This document shows, in pieces, positions 16,271 through 24,304 of a stretch of DNA of 25,593 nt. The translations under genes and the position numbers were made by a program. The notes under the pieces are model-generated. The model saw only the letters and a program-made list of their open reading frames with translations. It did no database searches and was not told the DNA's origin. How positions within the stretch are numbered: the first letter of the stretch is position 1; each line of letters starts with the position of its first letter. Source of the stretch: JALUUH01 sp964636675 (GTDB taxonomy: Bacteria > Pseudomonadota > Gammaproteobacteria > S012-40); the NCBI GenBank assembly GCA_964636675.1, contig CAZWUO010000028.1:1-25593 (forward strand), read 5' to 3'.

Positions 16271-19129
16271 GTGAATTTAGATAGCGCTCAGCAATCTCTC
16301 GAAACCAACACTAACACGGTACGCAGCCGTTTTATTATGCTGAATTCCAAGCGGATTGAACGTACACAAGCGTTATTACGTCCCAAACAAAGGGTTTTTC
16401 TAGAAATTCTTCCTCTCCTTTTCCATATTAATAATCGCGCATTACCCGGCTATGTCGGCATGGATACACCCTGCGGTGTATCTGCTTATGCAATGGACGA
16501 TCATACTGCCAAAACAGCGCGCCAAACTTGGCCAAGCTTTGATGAAAAAAAACAGACCCAGTTTCATTGCTGCATAGAATCGATTTTTGTGATGGGCAGC
16601 GCGGGAAGTGTGGCTTTTGCAAAAAAAAGCGATTTAGATTTTTGGCTGTGCCATCGTGGGGACGTATCCCCTGACAACTTAGAATTATTGCAACACAAAG
16701 CGACCGACATTGAAAAATGGGCAGAAACGCTGGGCATAGAAGCTCACTTTTTTTTAATGAATGCCGACGAGTTTCGCGCAGGCCACTCAAGCATTGTATC
16801 CTCCGAAAGTAGCGGCAGCGCACAACATCGTTTATTACTCGATGAATTTTATCGCACCAGCATCTGGATAGCCGGAAAACATCCTGTATGGTGGTTCATC
16901 CCCCCACACGAGGAAAATAACTATGCCAGCATAAAGCAACAATTATTCGATAAAAAAATATTAGATTACCATGAGTGCATAGATTTTGGCTCGCTACCCA
17001 ATATTCCGATAGATGAGTTTTTTGGCGCGGCCGTATGGCAAGTCCTTAAGGGCGTAGATTCACCTTATAAGTCAATTCTAAAAATTAGTTTAATGGAAAT
17101 TTATGCCACCGAATATCCTAATGCTACTCCGCTGTCTACGCGCTTAAAACAAAAGGTTTACTATGCAACAGAAATCGACTTAGATGAGCTAGATCCTTAT
17201 ATAATATTACTCGATACTCTAGAAACCTACTTTGAAAATCAAAAAGATTCACTGCGCAAAGAATCTGTCAGAAGAAGTTTCTATTTCAAAATAGGTATCC
17301 TCGCATCCAAAAGAAGCAGCAAAGAAAAAACAGACTGGCGACATCAGCTTATAAAAAAACTGATTCAAGAATGGGGATGGCAAGACCAACAATTAGCAAG
17401 ACTAGATTCGCGCTCCGACTGGAAAATTGATGATGTCACTCTTGAGCGTAAATTATTACTCGATCATTTAACAAAGTCTTATTTATTTCTATCTACTTTT
17501 GCCAAAGCCCATAATGCAAAATCAAAAATAAATACACGTGATTTAAATATACTTGGTCGAAAACTTTATGCTGTTTTTGAAGCAAAACCTGGAAAAATTG
17601 AAATCGTTAATCGGGGTATTAGCGACGACATCGCTGAAGACAGAATAACGATTATGCTAGCCCAGGGGGCCGACAAACAAGATCGCTGGCTGATGTTCCG
17701 AGACAAAGTAATTGGCTCACAAATCAATCAATACAAACCGCTTAAAAAAACCACTGGACTCGTTGAATTACTGGCCTGGGGTATATTCAACTCAGTGATT
17801 GATGCTACGACGAGTAAATTGCTCTATGCCCCCGGATGTGAACTCAATCAGATTGAGTTAAACACCATTATTGACAAGCTACAACAAACTTTCAGTAGCC
17901 CAGATGCCTTGCAGGCAGACACCGAAGCCTTGCTACTGCCAGCCACGGTGGAATCCACATCATTATTTCTTAACGTCGGGAAAATACCTAAAATTACCAG
18001 CAATTATTTAGATAAAGATATCATCTCAGGCAATATTGACATTCTTCAACCCGGCTCATGGGATGAAAGCCTTATGGTCAGTATCGAATTCTCGTATATC
18101 AATAGCTGGAAGGAAGTTTTCTCTCTTAGATATAATGGAATGCAAGGAATGTTTGATTTTCTTAGCCAATTCCTTAGTCTTTCTTTCGATAAAAATGGCA
18201 AACTATTTAATAACACTCCACCCATTCCAAATGCACACAGCTTCTCAACTAGCTATGGGCATGCACTCACTCATAGAATCAACGATATATTGAACACCTT
18301 AGACAAGCTATATTTTCAACCCAATTCTAACACTGACACACTATTTGTGATCGAAGCAGTCGGCAATTATATTGGTCTCTACAAAAAAAGAAAAAATGAC
18401 TATTCTTATACCATTTTCAAAACATTTTCTCAGTTAGCGAGCGCTCTCAGCACCAAGCGCAAAACATATAAAACCGTATACTTCGAAAAAACATCCAACT
18501 CAAAAACACCTATCCCTGAAATTTATCGCTACAATCAAAAAGGCATCATACAAATATTTTACGAATGCGTGGGCAATCGCACTAACATTTATATTCTCGA
18601 TGAATTTGGAACCTTATTTAACCAAAGATTCAACAATATAAAAACGCTTCCAATACTGGGAAGCTTTTATCAGCTTATAAAAAACAGCATTCTTCTGAGT
18701 GAGTATGCAGACAAAATTGAACGCGATCAAGAGGCTTTATTCTCTAAAAATGAAGCTTCGTATTTAGAACTTTATTGTGTTAATAAAACTTCGGAAAAAT
18801 TCAACATAGAACAACGATCGCTAGCAGACATTCGTTTTTCGACGCCCGTAATAGACATGACCCTAACGATGCTAAAAAACGCGCAAAAAACCGAGTTTTC
18901 TATCAAACTTGATGATGCACAATTTAAATCAGAGGCACTTGGAGCACAACTATTTGAACACGTCGCCAGACAACTAGATAACAATAATAATCACTCAGGA
19001 GCCATCTTTCGCCAAGCGAAAATAGAACCCGCCAGCAACACAGGCACGCGGTATAAAACACCTACCATCGAATTACTCGAATATAAAAAACGCGTAGAAA
19101 TGACGATCAACAAATTCCTTATTCGTTGA
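16271..19129 (+). CDS. cyaA: Class I adenylate cyclase
   Basis: CyaA makes cAMP from ATP for CRP-dependent regulation. The catalytic nucleotidyltransferase core is clear: GSAGSVAFAKKSDLDFWLCH (109-128) has the GS motif and the metal-binding Asp121 and Asp123, and later blocks such as LLLDEFYRTSIWIAGKHP match the enterobacterial class I enzymes. At 952 residues it is about 100 longer than E. coli CyaA (848), close to the size of Pseudomonas-type homologues; the C-terminal half is the poorly conserved regulatory region. GTG at 16271 is the first usable start, since an in-frame TAG lies at 16250. The six-codon out-of-frame ORF METRST (16254-16274) ends in a TGA that overlaps this GTG. It is convergent with the esterase gene. 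Confidence 0.95.
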   Translation: MNLDSAQQSLETNTNTVRSRFIMLNSKRIERTQALLRPKQRVFLEILPLLFHINNRALPGYVGMDTPCGVSAYAMDDHTAKTARQTWPSFDEKKQTQFHCCIESIFVMGSAGSVAFAKKSDLDFWLCHRGDVSPDNLELLQHKATDIEKWAETLGIEAHFFLMNADEFRAGHSSIVSSESSGSAQHRLLLDEFYRTSIWIAGKHPVWWFIPPHEENNYASIKQQLFDKKILDYHECIDFGSLPNIPIDEFFGAAVWQVLKGVDSPYKSILKISLMEIYATEYPNATPLSTRLKQKVYYATEIDLDELDPYIILLDTLETYFENQKDSLRKESVRRSFYFKIGILASKRSSKEKTDWRHQLIKKLIQEWGWQDQQLARLDSRSDWKIDDVTLERKLLLDHLTKSYLFLSTFAKAHNAKSKINTRDLNILGRKLYAVFEAKPGKIEIVNRGISDDIAEDRITIMLAQGADKQDRWLMFRDKVIGSQINQYKPLKKTTGLVELLAWGIFNSVIDATTSKLLYAPGCELNQIELNTIIDKLQQTFSSPDALQADTEALLLPATVESTSLFLNVGKIPKITSNYLDKDIISGNIDILQPGSWDESLMVSIEFSYINSWKEVFSLRYNGMQGMFDFLSQFLSLSFDKNGKLFNNTPPIPNAHSFSTSYGHALTHRINDILNTLDKLYFQPNSNTDTLFVIEAVGNYIGLYKKRKNDYSYTIFKTFSQLASALSTKRKTYKTVYFEKTSNSKTPIPEIYRYNQKGIIQIFYECVGNRTNIYILDEFGTLFNQRFNNIKTLPILGSFYQLIKNSILLSEYADKIERDQEALFSKNEASYLELYCVNKTSEKFNIEQRSLADIRFSTPVIDMTLTMLKNAQKTEFSIKLDDAQFKSEALGAQLFEHVARQLDNNNNHSGAIFRQAKIEPASNTGTRYKTPTIELLEYKKRVEMTINKFLIR

Positions 19130-19183
19130 GTTAACAAACTCTCAAATAGCTAAATTAAGAAACCTCTAGACCTACCCAGTCTA

Positions 19184-19834
19184 TTAAGCCGCAAGTTTGC
19201 GCAACCATATTCCTATGTCATTAACCTGCTGTGGGCAAACTGAGTGCGGCATTGCATAGGTCTTCCATTCCACGGCATAACCTAAAGCTACTAACTCATC
19301 TTTCGAGCGCTGCGCATGAATTAACGGAATAACCGGGTCTTCAATGCCGTGCATCATCAGGATAGGAACTTCACGATTTTCCTCACTGCGCTCAACTTCA
19401 AGCGCCTCACGATCAGCCAAATATGTGGATAAAGCCAAAATTCCAGTGAGCTGACGAGAATAGCGCAAACCCGCACAAAGAGAAATCACCCCTCCCTGTG
19501 AAAACCCTGCAAGCACCACTTTTTCGACTTCCTCATAGGCCTGGTCAATCAAATTTTTTATTAGATTTGCAGAAATTCGAATACCTGCGATATCTTGGGC
19601 AACCGCTAAATCAGGATGTCTTATGTCGTACCAAGCACGCATCCTCAATCCATCATTAATCGTGACAGATTGCAATGGAGCATGCGGAAAAATAAATTTT
19701 ATCCCTAACTCATCGGATAATTGTAATTGCGGAACCAAGGGTTCAAAGTCATAGCCATCAGCACCGAGACCATGCAACCAAATGACGACCATCTTAACCG
19801 GTTTATTTCCCGGCAATATTTTTACACTTTCCAT
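19184..19834 (-). CDS. Alpha/beta-hydrolase carboxylesterase (phospholipase/carboxylesterase family)
   Basis: A 216-residue cytoplasmic esterase of the PF02230 type, like Pseudomonas carboxylesterase II and YpfH. The full catalytic triad is visible: Ser112 in GFSQGG, Asp166 in GIEDPVIP, and His197 in MPHSV. The oxyanion segment HGLGADG (21-27) is present. It hydrolyses short acyl esters or lysophospholipids in characterised relatives; the natural substrate here is unknown. ATG at 19834-19832 follows a GAGGAT Shine-Dalgarno. It lies tail to tail with cyaA (54 nt apart) and divergent from lptM, the position where many gammaproteobacteria keep cyaY. Confidence 0.92.
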   Translation of the reverse strand: MESVKILPGNKPVKMVVIWLHGLGADGYDFEPLVPQLQLSDELGIKFIFPHAPLQSVTINDGLRMRAWYDIRHPDLAVAQDIAGIRISANLIKNLIDQAYEEVEKVVLAGFSQGGVISLCAGLRYSRQLTGILALSTYLADREALEVERSEENREVPILMMHGIEDPVIPLIHAQRSKDELVALGYAVEWKTYAMPHSVCPQQVNDIGIWLRKLAA

Positions 19835-19950
19835 CTAACAAGATCCTCAATCTATAATCGGCCTGCGGTCATATAGTTCTACCACCAACCCAAGATGTAG
19901 CGCGCGCAAGCACATAAGCACATATACCCGTAGCAGGAAATAATCACAGC

Positions 19951-19959
19951 TGTTAAAAT
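19951..19959 (+). promoter_or_regulatory. Extended -10 promoter candidate for lptM-lysA
   Basis: TGT-TAAAAT forms an extended -10 element (TGn plus five of six consensus bases) 48 nt before the lptM ATG. No strong -35 is seen, which extended -10 promoters often do without. Confidence 0.42.
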
Positions 19960-20007
19960 AGCGCTTTCATTGAATAACAGCAACCCAAGAGAATCAAGAA
20001 ACCCAAG

Positions 20008-20175
20008 ATGAACCACGCTCGATGGCTTTTTGCACTGCTTGTTATCGTATTTATACTCAGCGCATGCGGACGTAAGGGTGATTTGTATATACCCAATAAC
20101 CCTCCAGAAAAAAAGAGTAGTAATTCGTCAGACAGCCAAAAAAACACGCTTAATAAGCCGGTTAAACATCACTAA
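20008..20175 (+). CDS. lptM: LptM (YifL-type) small outer-membrane lipoprotein
   Basis: A 55-residue lipoprotein. A short basic start (MNHARW), a hydrophobic stretch and the lipobox LSAC place the lipidated cysteine at residue 20. It is followed by the family hallmark CGRKGDLYIP, which resembles CGLKGPLYFP in E. coli LptM. The remaining tail is polar and disordered (rich in Ser, Asn, Lys). LptM assists oxidative maturation of the LPS translocon LptD in E. coli. It begins at ATG 20008 and ends 43 nt before lysA. The order lptM then lysA is standard in Pseudomonas-type genomes; in E. coli the homologue precedes dapF. Confidence 0.9.
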   Translation: MNHARWLFALLVIVFILSACGRKGDLYIPNNPPEKKSSNSSDSQKNTLNKPVKHH

Positions 20176-20218
20176 CGATACCTAACTATCCCTGAAGAAC
20201 CAAAGAAGAAATAAGCCG

Positions 20219-21472
20219 ATGGACTATTTTGAATACAAAAATAATGAACTCTATGCGGAAGATGTCGCCATCAAGAACATCATTCAACACGTGGGCTCGC
20301 CTTGTTACATCTACTCACGCGCCACCTTAGAGCGCCATTGGCACGCTTTTAATGATTGCCTCAAGGGGCATCATGAGCACATGATTTGTTATGCGGTCAA
20401 AGCGAATTCTAATCTTGCTGTGCTCAATATTTTTGCGCGCCTAGGCTCCGGCTTTGATATCGTATCGGGCGGTGAATTATACCGCGTTATGCAAGCAAAC
20501 GGAGATCCAAGCAAGGTCGTTTTTTCAGGCGTAGGAAAAACCCAAGCAGAAATGCAATACGCCCTAGAGCAAAATATACATTGTTTTAATATTGAGTCCT
20601 TTGCCGAACTCGATGTGCTCAATGAAGTTGCTATATCTAGCGGCAAAAAAGCGCCCATTGCAATACGCGTTAACCCAGATGTCGACGCCAAAACCCACCC
20701 CTATATTTCCACCGGCTTAAAGGACAACAAATTTGGAGTTGATATCAAACAAAGCATGGCCTTATATGTCAAAGCCCGTGACCTACCCAACCTCATCATA
20801 AAAGGCATCGCCTGCCATATTGGTTCACAACTCACTGAAATGAGTCCTTTTTTAGATGCGCTAGATCGTGTACTCATACTCATCGACGAACTTGCGGCAA
20901 AACAAATTCAGATACAGCATATCGACCTCGGAGGCGGGTTAGGGGTTCGTTATCAAGATGAAACTCCCCCTTTGCCGGGAGAATACGCGCAAGCTATTCG
21001 ACAACGCATAGGCCAACGCACCTTGTCAATTCATCTTGAACCCGGAAGAGTCATCGCGGCTAATGCCGGAATTCTAGTGACCAAAGTGGAGTACCTGAAA
21101 AACAATGAAGAAAAAAGTTTCGCCATTGTTGATGCTGCGATGAATGACTTACTACGCCCGGCATTATACCAATCCTGGCAAAACATTATTCCTGTCTCAC
21201 AGAAAAACCACGGCCAGCATGGCATTTACGATGTTGTAGGCCCCGTATGTGAAACCGGCGATTTTTTGGGGAAAAACCGAGAGCTTACTTTAGCCAAAAA
21301 CCAACTACTGGCGATACGCTCAGCAGGTGCGTATGGCTTTAGCATGAGTTCCAATTATAACTCTCGACCAAGAATAGCTGAAGTCATGGTAGACGGCAGT
21401 GAATTCCATGTTGTTCGCAAACGCGAAACCGTGGAAGATTTAATCAACGGTGAACAGATTCTGAAGTCATAA
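20219..21472 (+). CDS. lysA: Diaminopimelate decarboxylase
   Basis: LysA decarboxylates meso-diaminopimelate to lysine using PLP. The 417-residue protein shows the PLP lysine in YAVKANSN (Lys61), HIGSQL, the glycine loop HIDLGGGLGVRY, EPGR, and the catalytic cysteine motif CETGDF across the dimer interface. It has full family length. ATG at 20219 follows a weak purine-rich Shine-Dalgarno (AAGAAG). It is downstream of lptM in a likely operon. dapF, which usually follows lysA in relatives, is not here; the next gene is a convergent ankyrin-repeat protein. Confidence 0.96.
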   Translation: MDYFEYKNNELYAEDVAIKNIIQHVGSPCYIYSRATLERHWHAFNDCLKGHHEHMICYAVKANSNLAVLNIFARLGSGFDIVSGGELYRVMQANGDPSKVVFSGVGKTQAEMQYALEQNIHCFNIESFAELDVLNEVAISSGKKAPIAIRVNPDVDAKTHPYISTGLKDNKFGVDIKQSMALYVKARDLPNLIIKGIACHIGSQLTEMSPFLDALDRVLILIDELAAKQIQIQHIDLGGGLGVRYQDETPPLPGEYAQAIRQRIGQRTLSIHLEPGRVIAANAGILVTKVEYLKNNEEKSFAIVDAAMNDLLRPALYQSWQNIIPVSQKNHGQHGIYDVVGPVCETGDFLGKNRELTLAKNQLLAIRSAGAYGFSMSSNYNSRPRIAEVMVDGSEFHVVRKRETVEDLINGEQILKS

Positions 21473-21491
21473 AGCAACATAACAGATAAAA

Positions 21492-21519
21492 CAAAAACCC
21501 GTGCGTCATTTTTATGCAC
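21492..21519 (-). terminator. Weak terminator candidate at the end of the Sel1/ankyrin gene
   Basis: On the minus strand GTGCAT (21519-21514) can pair with ATGACGCAC (to 21501) with a small bulge, followed by GGG and TTTTTGT. The hairpin overlaps the stop codon of the ankyrin gene. The stem is short, so the call is weak. It may also serve lysA in the other direction. Confidence 0.3.
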
Positions 21520-22858
21520 CAAATTTTTGTAAAATCGAAATGCTTTCTTGTTGTTTAGATTTTCTCGCAAGATACATTGCGTCTTCATTTTTCCTATTGA
21601 CGATATTTAAGGCTGCTCCATTTTCTAGCAATAATTGAATTATTTCCGTACTTCCATGGCGTGCAGCAAACATCAACGCCGTCCAGCCTTGGTGGTTTTT
21701 CAAATCTATAGCCGCCCCGGCGTGTAATAATTGTAACACCACGGGATAATTATTCTGCTCCACTGCAAACATTAATGCAGTCCAACCCTGTCTTGTCTGT
21801 TGGTCGAGATGTACTCCAGCACGAATCAGCTTTGGCAAAATACGCTGATTATTGCTTGCAGCTACCCGCATTAACGTTGACCGCCCCAAACGGTTTACTT
21901 GATTTAGATTCAATTTACTATCGAGCAAGGCATCAAACATACGCATGAAACCATGTTTAGCGGCAATAGCAAGCGGAGAATTTCCATTCATATCGACCGA
22001 CATTTGCAGCTCAGCAGCGGATAAATGAGCGAGCAAAACCTTCACTACGCCAATACGATTATTGCGAACCGCAATCAACAACGGTGTGGTATTAGCTCGC
22101 CCATCGGCTAATGTTGCATCTGCACCCGCAACGAGAAGGCTATTCACAATCACCGCATAACCTTTACTCGCGGCAAGAAATATCGCCGATCGTCCGGTTA
22201 AATCAGTTTCATTGATAAATGCGGATGCTTTTAATAACAAAGAGACTGCTTTATGATTTCCACTGACACTTGCGATTAACAACGGGGTTCTAGCAAATTT
22301 ATCTTTTACATTAATTTCAGTTTTTTTTTCCAGCAGCGACTTCAACAAATCTATTTTATTGTTCTTAACGGCTAAATGAACAGAGCTAAGTCCTTGTCGA
22401 TTGGCAAGGTTTAGCCTCTTGAAAGCATCTAAATCCATTGTTTTTCTTTCCTGCACCAAACCTACTTCCAGCGGCAAGCTAGCAAGTTTTATCGGCGCTT
22501 TTTTGCTGTTATTTTTTTTCGCGGCCTGATACCAGGCTTTGGCAGCACGGAGATCTTTTTTTCTGCCTAATCCGTATTGCAACATATAAGCAACATTGTA
22601 TTGCGCTTTACCATGGCCTTGTTTAGCAGCGTACATAAAACCCGTAAACGCGTGCTCTAAATTTTTTGGAACGCCCTTTCCTGTTCGATATAACGCCGCA
22701 ATTTGAAACTGGGCTTCTGCATCCCCTTTATCCGCCATGGACTTCCAATGCGCATAGGCTTGTGCATAATTACCAAGTCTCACCGCATCATAGGCCGGAC
22801 TTGCCGAACCAACAGCCGTACTCATAAAAAATAATAGTAACAGAGAAATAATAGCCAT
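21512..22858 (-). CDS. Secreted Sel1-repeat and ankyrin-repeat protein
   Basis: A 448-residue protein with an N-terminal signal peptide (hydrophobic core ISLLLLFFMSTAVG, possible cleavage near SAS-P at about residue 20), hence probably periplasmic or exported. Two Sel1-like repeats follow at about 43-115 (GDAEAQFQIAALYRTGKGV, GHGKAQYNVAYMLQYGLGR). Then come nine consecutive ankyrin repeats from about 153 to the C-terminus. Repeats 7 and 8 both contain QGWTALMFA and look like a recent duplication. No enzymatic domain is visible; such solenoids bind protein partners. There is no strong Shine-Dalgarno (only GAG 6 nt before ATG 22858-22856), and the leader holds an attenuator-like structure. It is convergent with lysA and divergent from sucC. 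Confidence 0.88.
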   Translation of the reverse strand: MAIISLLLLFFMSTAVGSASPAYDAVRLGNYAQAYAHWKSMADKGDAEAQFQIAALYRTGKGVPKNLEHAFTGFMYAAKQGHGKAQYNVAYMLQYGLGRKKDLRAAKAWYQAAKKNNSKKAPIKLASLPLEVGLVQERKTMDLDAFKRLNLANRQGLSSVHLAVKNNKIDLLKSLLEKKTEINVKDKFARTPLLIASVSGNHKAVSLLLKASAFINETDLTGRSAIFLAASKGYAVIVNSLLVAGADATLADGRANTTPLLIAVRNNRIGVVKVLLAHLSAAELQMSVDMNGNSPLAIAAKHGFMRMFDALLDSKLNLNQVNRLGRSTLMRVAASNNQRILPKLIRAGVHLDQQTRQGWTALMFAVEQNNYPVVLQLLHAGAAIDLKNHQGWTALMFAARHGSTEIIQLLLENGAALNIVNRKNEDAMYLARKSKQQESISILQKFGA

Positions 22859-22864
22859 AAGTGT

Positions 22865-22893
22865 CTCGAAAAACCTTCGAGCAAACTCGAAGG
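22865..22893 (-). promoter_or_regulatory. Attenuator-like leader of the Sel1/ankyrin gene
   Basis: On the minus strand CCTTCGAG (22893-22886), loop TTTG and CTCGAAGG (22881-22874) form a perfect 8-bp stem followed directly by TTTTT, a textbook intrinsic terminator. Its 3' arm can instead pair with a third segment: CTCGAA (22881-22876), loop GGTTT, TTCGAG (22870-22865). This second hairpin uses up the T-run and contains the GAG that lies 6 nt before the ATG. No gene lies upstream in this direction, so the terminator faces only the ankyrin gene. Confidence 0.6.
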
Positions 22894-23134
22894 CATATTA
22901 ACAAACCAAACAATATCAACAGCTTGAATACAACACATCGAATAACTGACTTGCTGACATCAAGGTAAATCAGTATTAATATATAACTCGTGATACATTG
23001 TGATTTGAAACAGGCTAGATTCAAGCCAGATATACGCAAAGAGTTCGAGCTCACGTTGTTTATCAGCAGTTTAGAATCGCCTAAATCCAATAATACATTT
23101 AATCATTACAAAGACATTTTGATACTAATCCTCG

Positions 23135-24304
23135 ATGAGATTGCACGAATATCAAGCCAAAGCATTACTCCAAGATTATGGCATAGCCATACCAGAGGGC
23201 ATTCTTGCCGCTAGTGCAGAACAAGCGAAACAAGCCTATCTTGATCTCAACACCGCAACTTGTATCGTCAAAGCCCAAATTCACGCCAGCGGTCGAGCAA
23301 AAGCCGGAGCAATTCACTTCGCCAAGTCCGCTGCTGAAGTCTTCGACATAAGCTCGCAACTCATTGGAAAAAAAATCCATCGACCGCGTTCAAATGTTAA
23401 AGGACAAATTGTTTCAGATGTTTTGATTGAGACACTCGTACCTACTTGTGACGAGCTATATCTAGCGTTGCGCATCAACAGAAGCCAAGAGCGTCTCGCA
23501 TTTATTGGCGTACGTGAAGGCGGCTTAGAAATCGAAGAAATTCGCAGCAAGATGAAAGACAAAATTCATGTTGTGCCCACTGACTTAATCATGGGATTAC
23601 AGCCCTCACATATCCGACACTTATTTGGCAAGCTCGATCTTGATGCTAACTTATTCCCGGCATTCGTCCAATTGACTACAAACTTATTCCAACTGTTTAT
23701 GGACAAAGATTTACTCGTCATAGAAATTAATCCACTTGGAACCACCGAAGATCACCAACTTGTCGCACTCGATGCCAAAATCATCATGGATGAAAATGCC
23801 TTATTTCGACACCCAGGATTTAATGACTTACGCGATGACCGCCAACGTGATGCAACCGAAATCCTGGTAAATCAATACGGCATGCACTATGTGAGCTTAG
23901 ACGGCGACATCGCATGTCTCGTCAATGGAGCAGGTTTGGCCATGGCCACCATGGATCTCATTAAGCTACACGGTGGTAACCCTGCTAACTTTCTGGATGT
24001 GGGATCCGAAACCACACCCGAATTAATTGCTGATGCCATCAGATTGATCAACGATGACCGTGAAATCAAAGCTATTTTTGTCAATGTTTTTGGCGGCATA
24101 CTCAGCTGCGTCATTATTGCAGAAGGAATAAAACTCGCCGCCGCAAAACATTACTTAAAGATACCTATTGTTGCGCGACTGCAAGGCACCCAAAGCAATG
24201 AAGCTAAACACATCATTCAACAAAGTGAGCTACTCGTCATACTGATTGATGATTTAAGTGTCGCCACACAAACCGTTGTCAATATCTCGCAGGGTGGCCG
24301 CTAA
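23135..24304 (+). CDS. sucC: Succinyl-CoA synthetase beta subunit, divergent
   Basis: The ATP-grasp subunit of the TCA-cycle enzyme that interconverts succinyl-CoA and succinate with formation of ATP or GTP. The protein is 389 residues, usual length. The start MRLHEYQAKALL, the nucleotide-binding Lys46 region (IVKAQIHASGRAKAG), LVIEINPL and VNGAGLAMATMD are conserved. Two normally constant loops differ: LDVGSETTPE (287-296) replaces LDVGGGATKE of E. coli, and FGGILSCV (319-326) replaces FGGIVRCD. Activity or substrate may therefore be altered (inference). ATG at 23135 has no good Shine-Dalgarno. It overlaps sucD by one base (TAATG). It is divergent from the ankyrin gene. Confidence 0.9.
   Translation: MRLHEYQAKALLQDYGIAIPEGILAASAEQAKQAYLDLNTATCIVKAQIHASGRAKAGAIHFAKSAAEVFDISSQLIGKKIHRPRSNVKGQIVSDVLIETLVPTCDELYLALRINRSQERLAFIGVREGGLEIEEIRSKMKDKIHVVPTDLIMGLQPSHIRHLFGKLDLDANLFPAFVQLTTNLFQLFMDKDLLVIEINPLGTTEDHQLVALDAKIIMDENALFRHPGFNDLRDDRQRDATEILVNQYGMHYVSLDGDIACLVNGAGLAMATMDLIKLHGGNPANFLDVGSETTPELIADAIRLINDDREIKAIFVNVFGGILSCVIIAEGIKLAAAKHYLKIPIVARLQGTQSNEAKHIIQQSELLVILIDDLSVATQTVVNISQGGR

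Noticed and set aside
16428..16823. Minus-strand open frame of 131 codons antisense to cyaA
   Set aside because: It lies over the catalytic core of CyaA and shows no domain or ribosome binding site.
19128..19183. Small hairpins (GAGTT/AACTC and TAGAC/GTCTA) between cyaA and the esterase gene
   Set aside because: Five-bp stems without T-runs; too weak to call terminators.
22788..23090. Minus-strand open frame of 100 codons across the ankyrin gene start and its leader
   Set aside because: It overlaps the signal-peptide region of the ankyrin protein in another frame, runs through the terminator hairpin, and has a composition typical of AT-rich non-coding DNA.
22990..23214. Plus-strand open frame of 74 codons overlapping the start of sucC
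   Set aside because: It overlaps the well-supported sucC N-terminus, has no recognisable domain and no Shine-Dalgarno.
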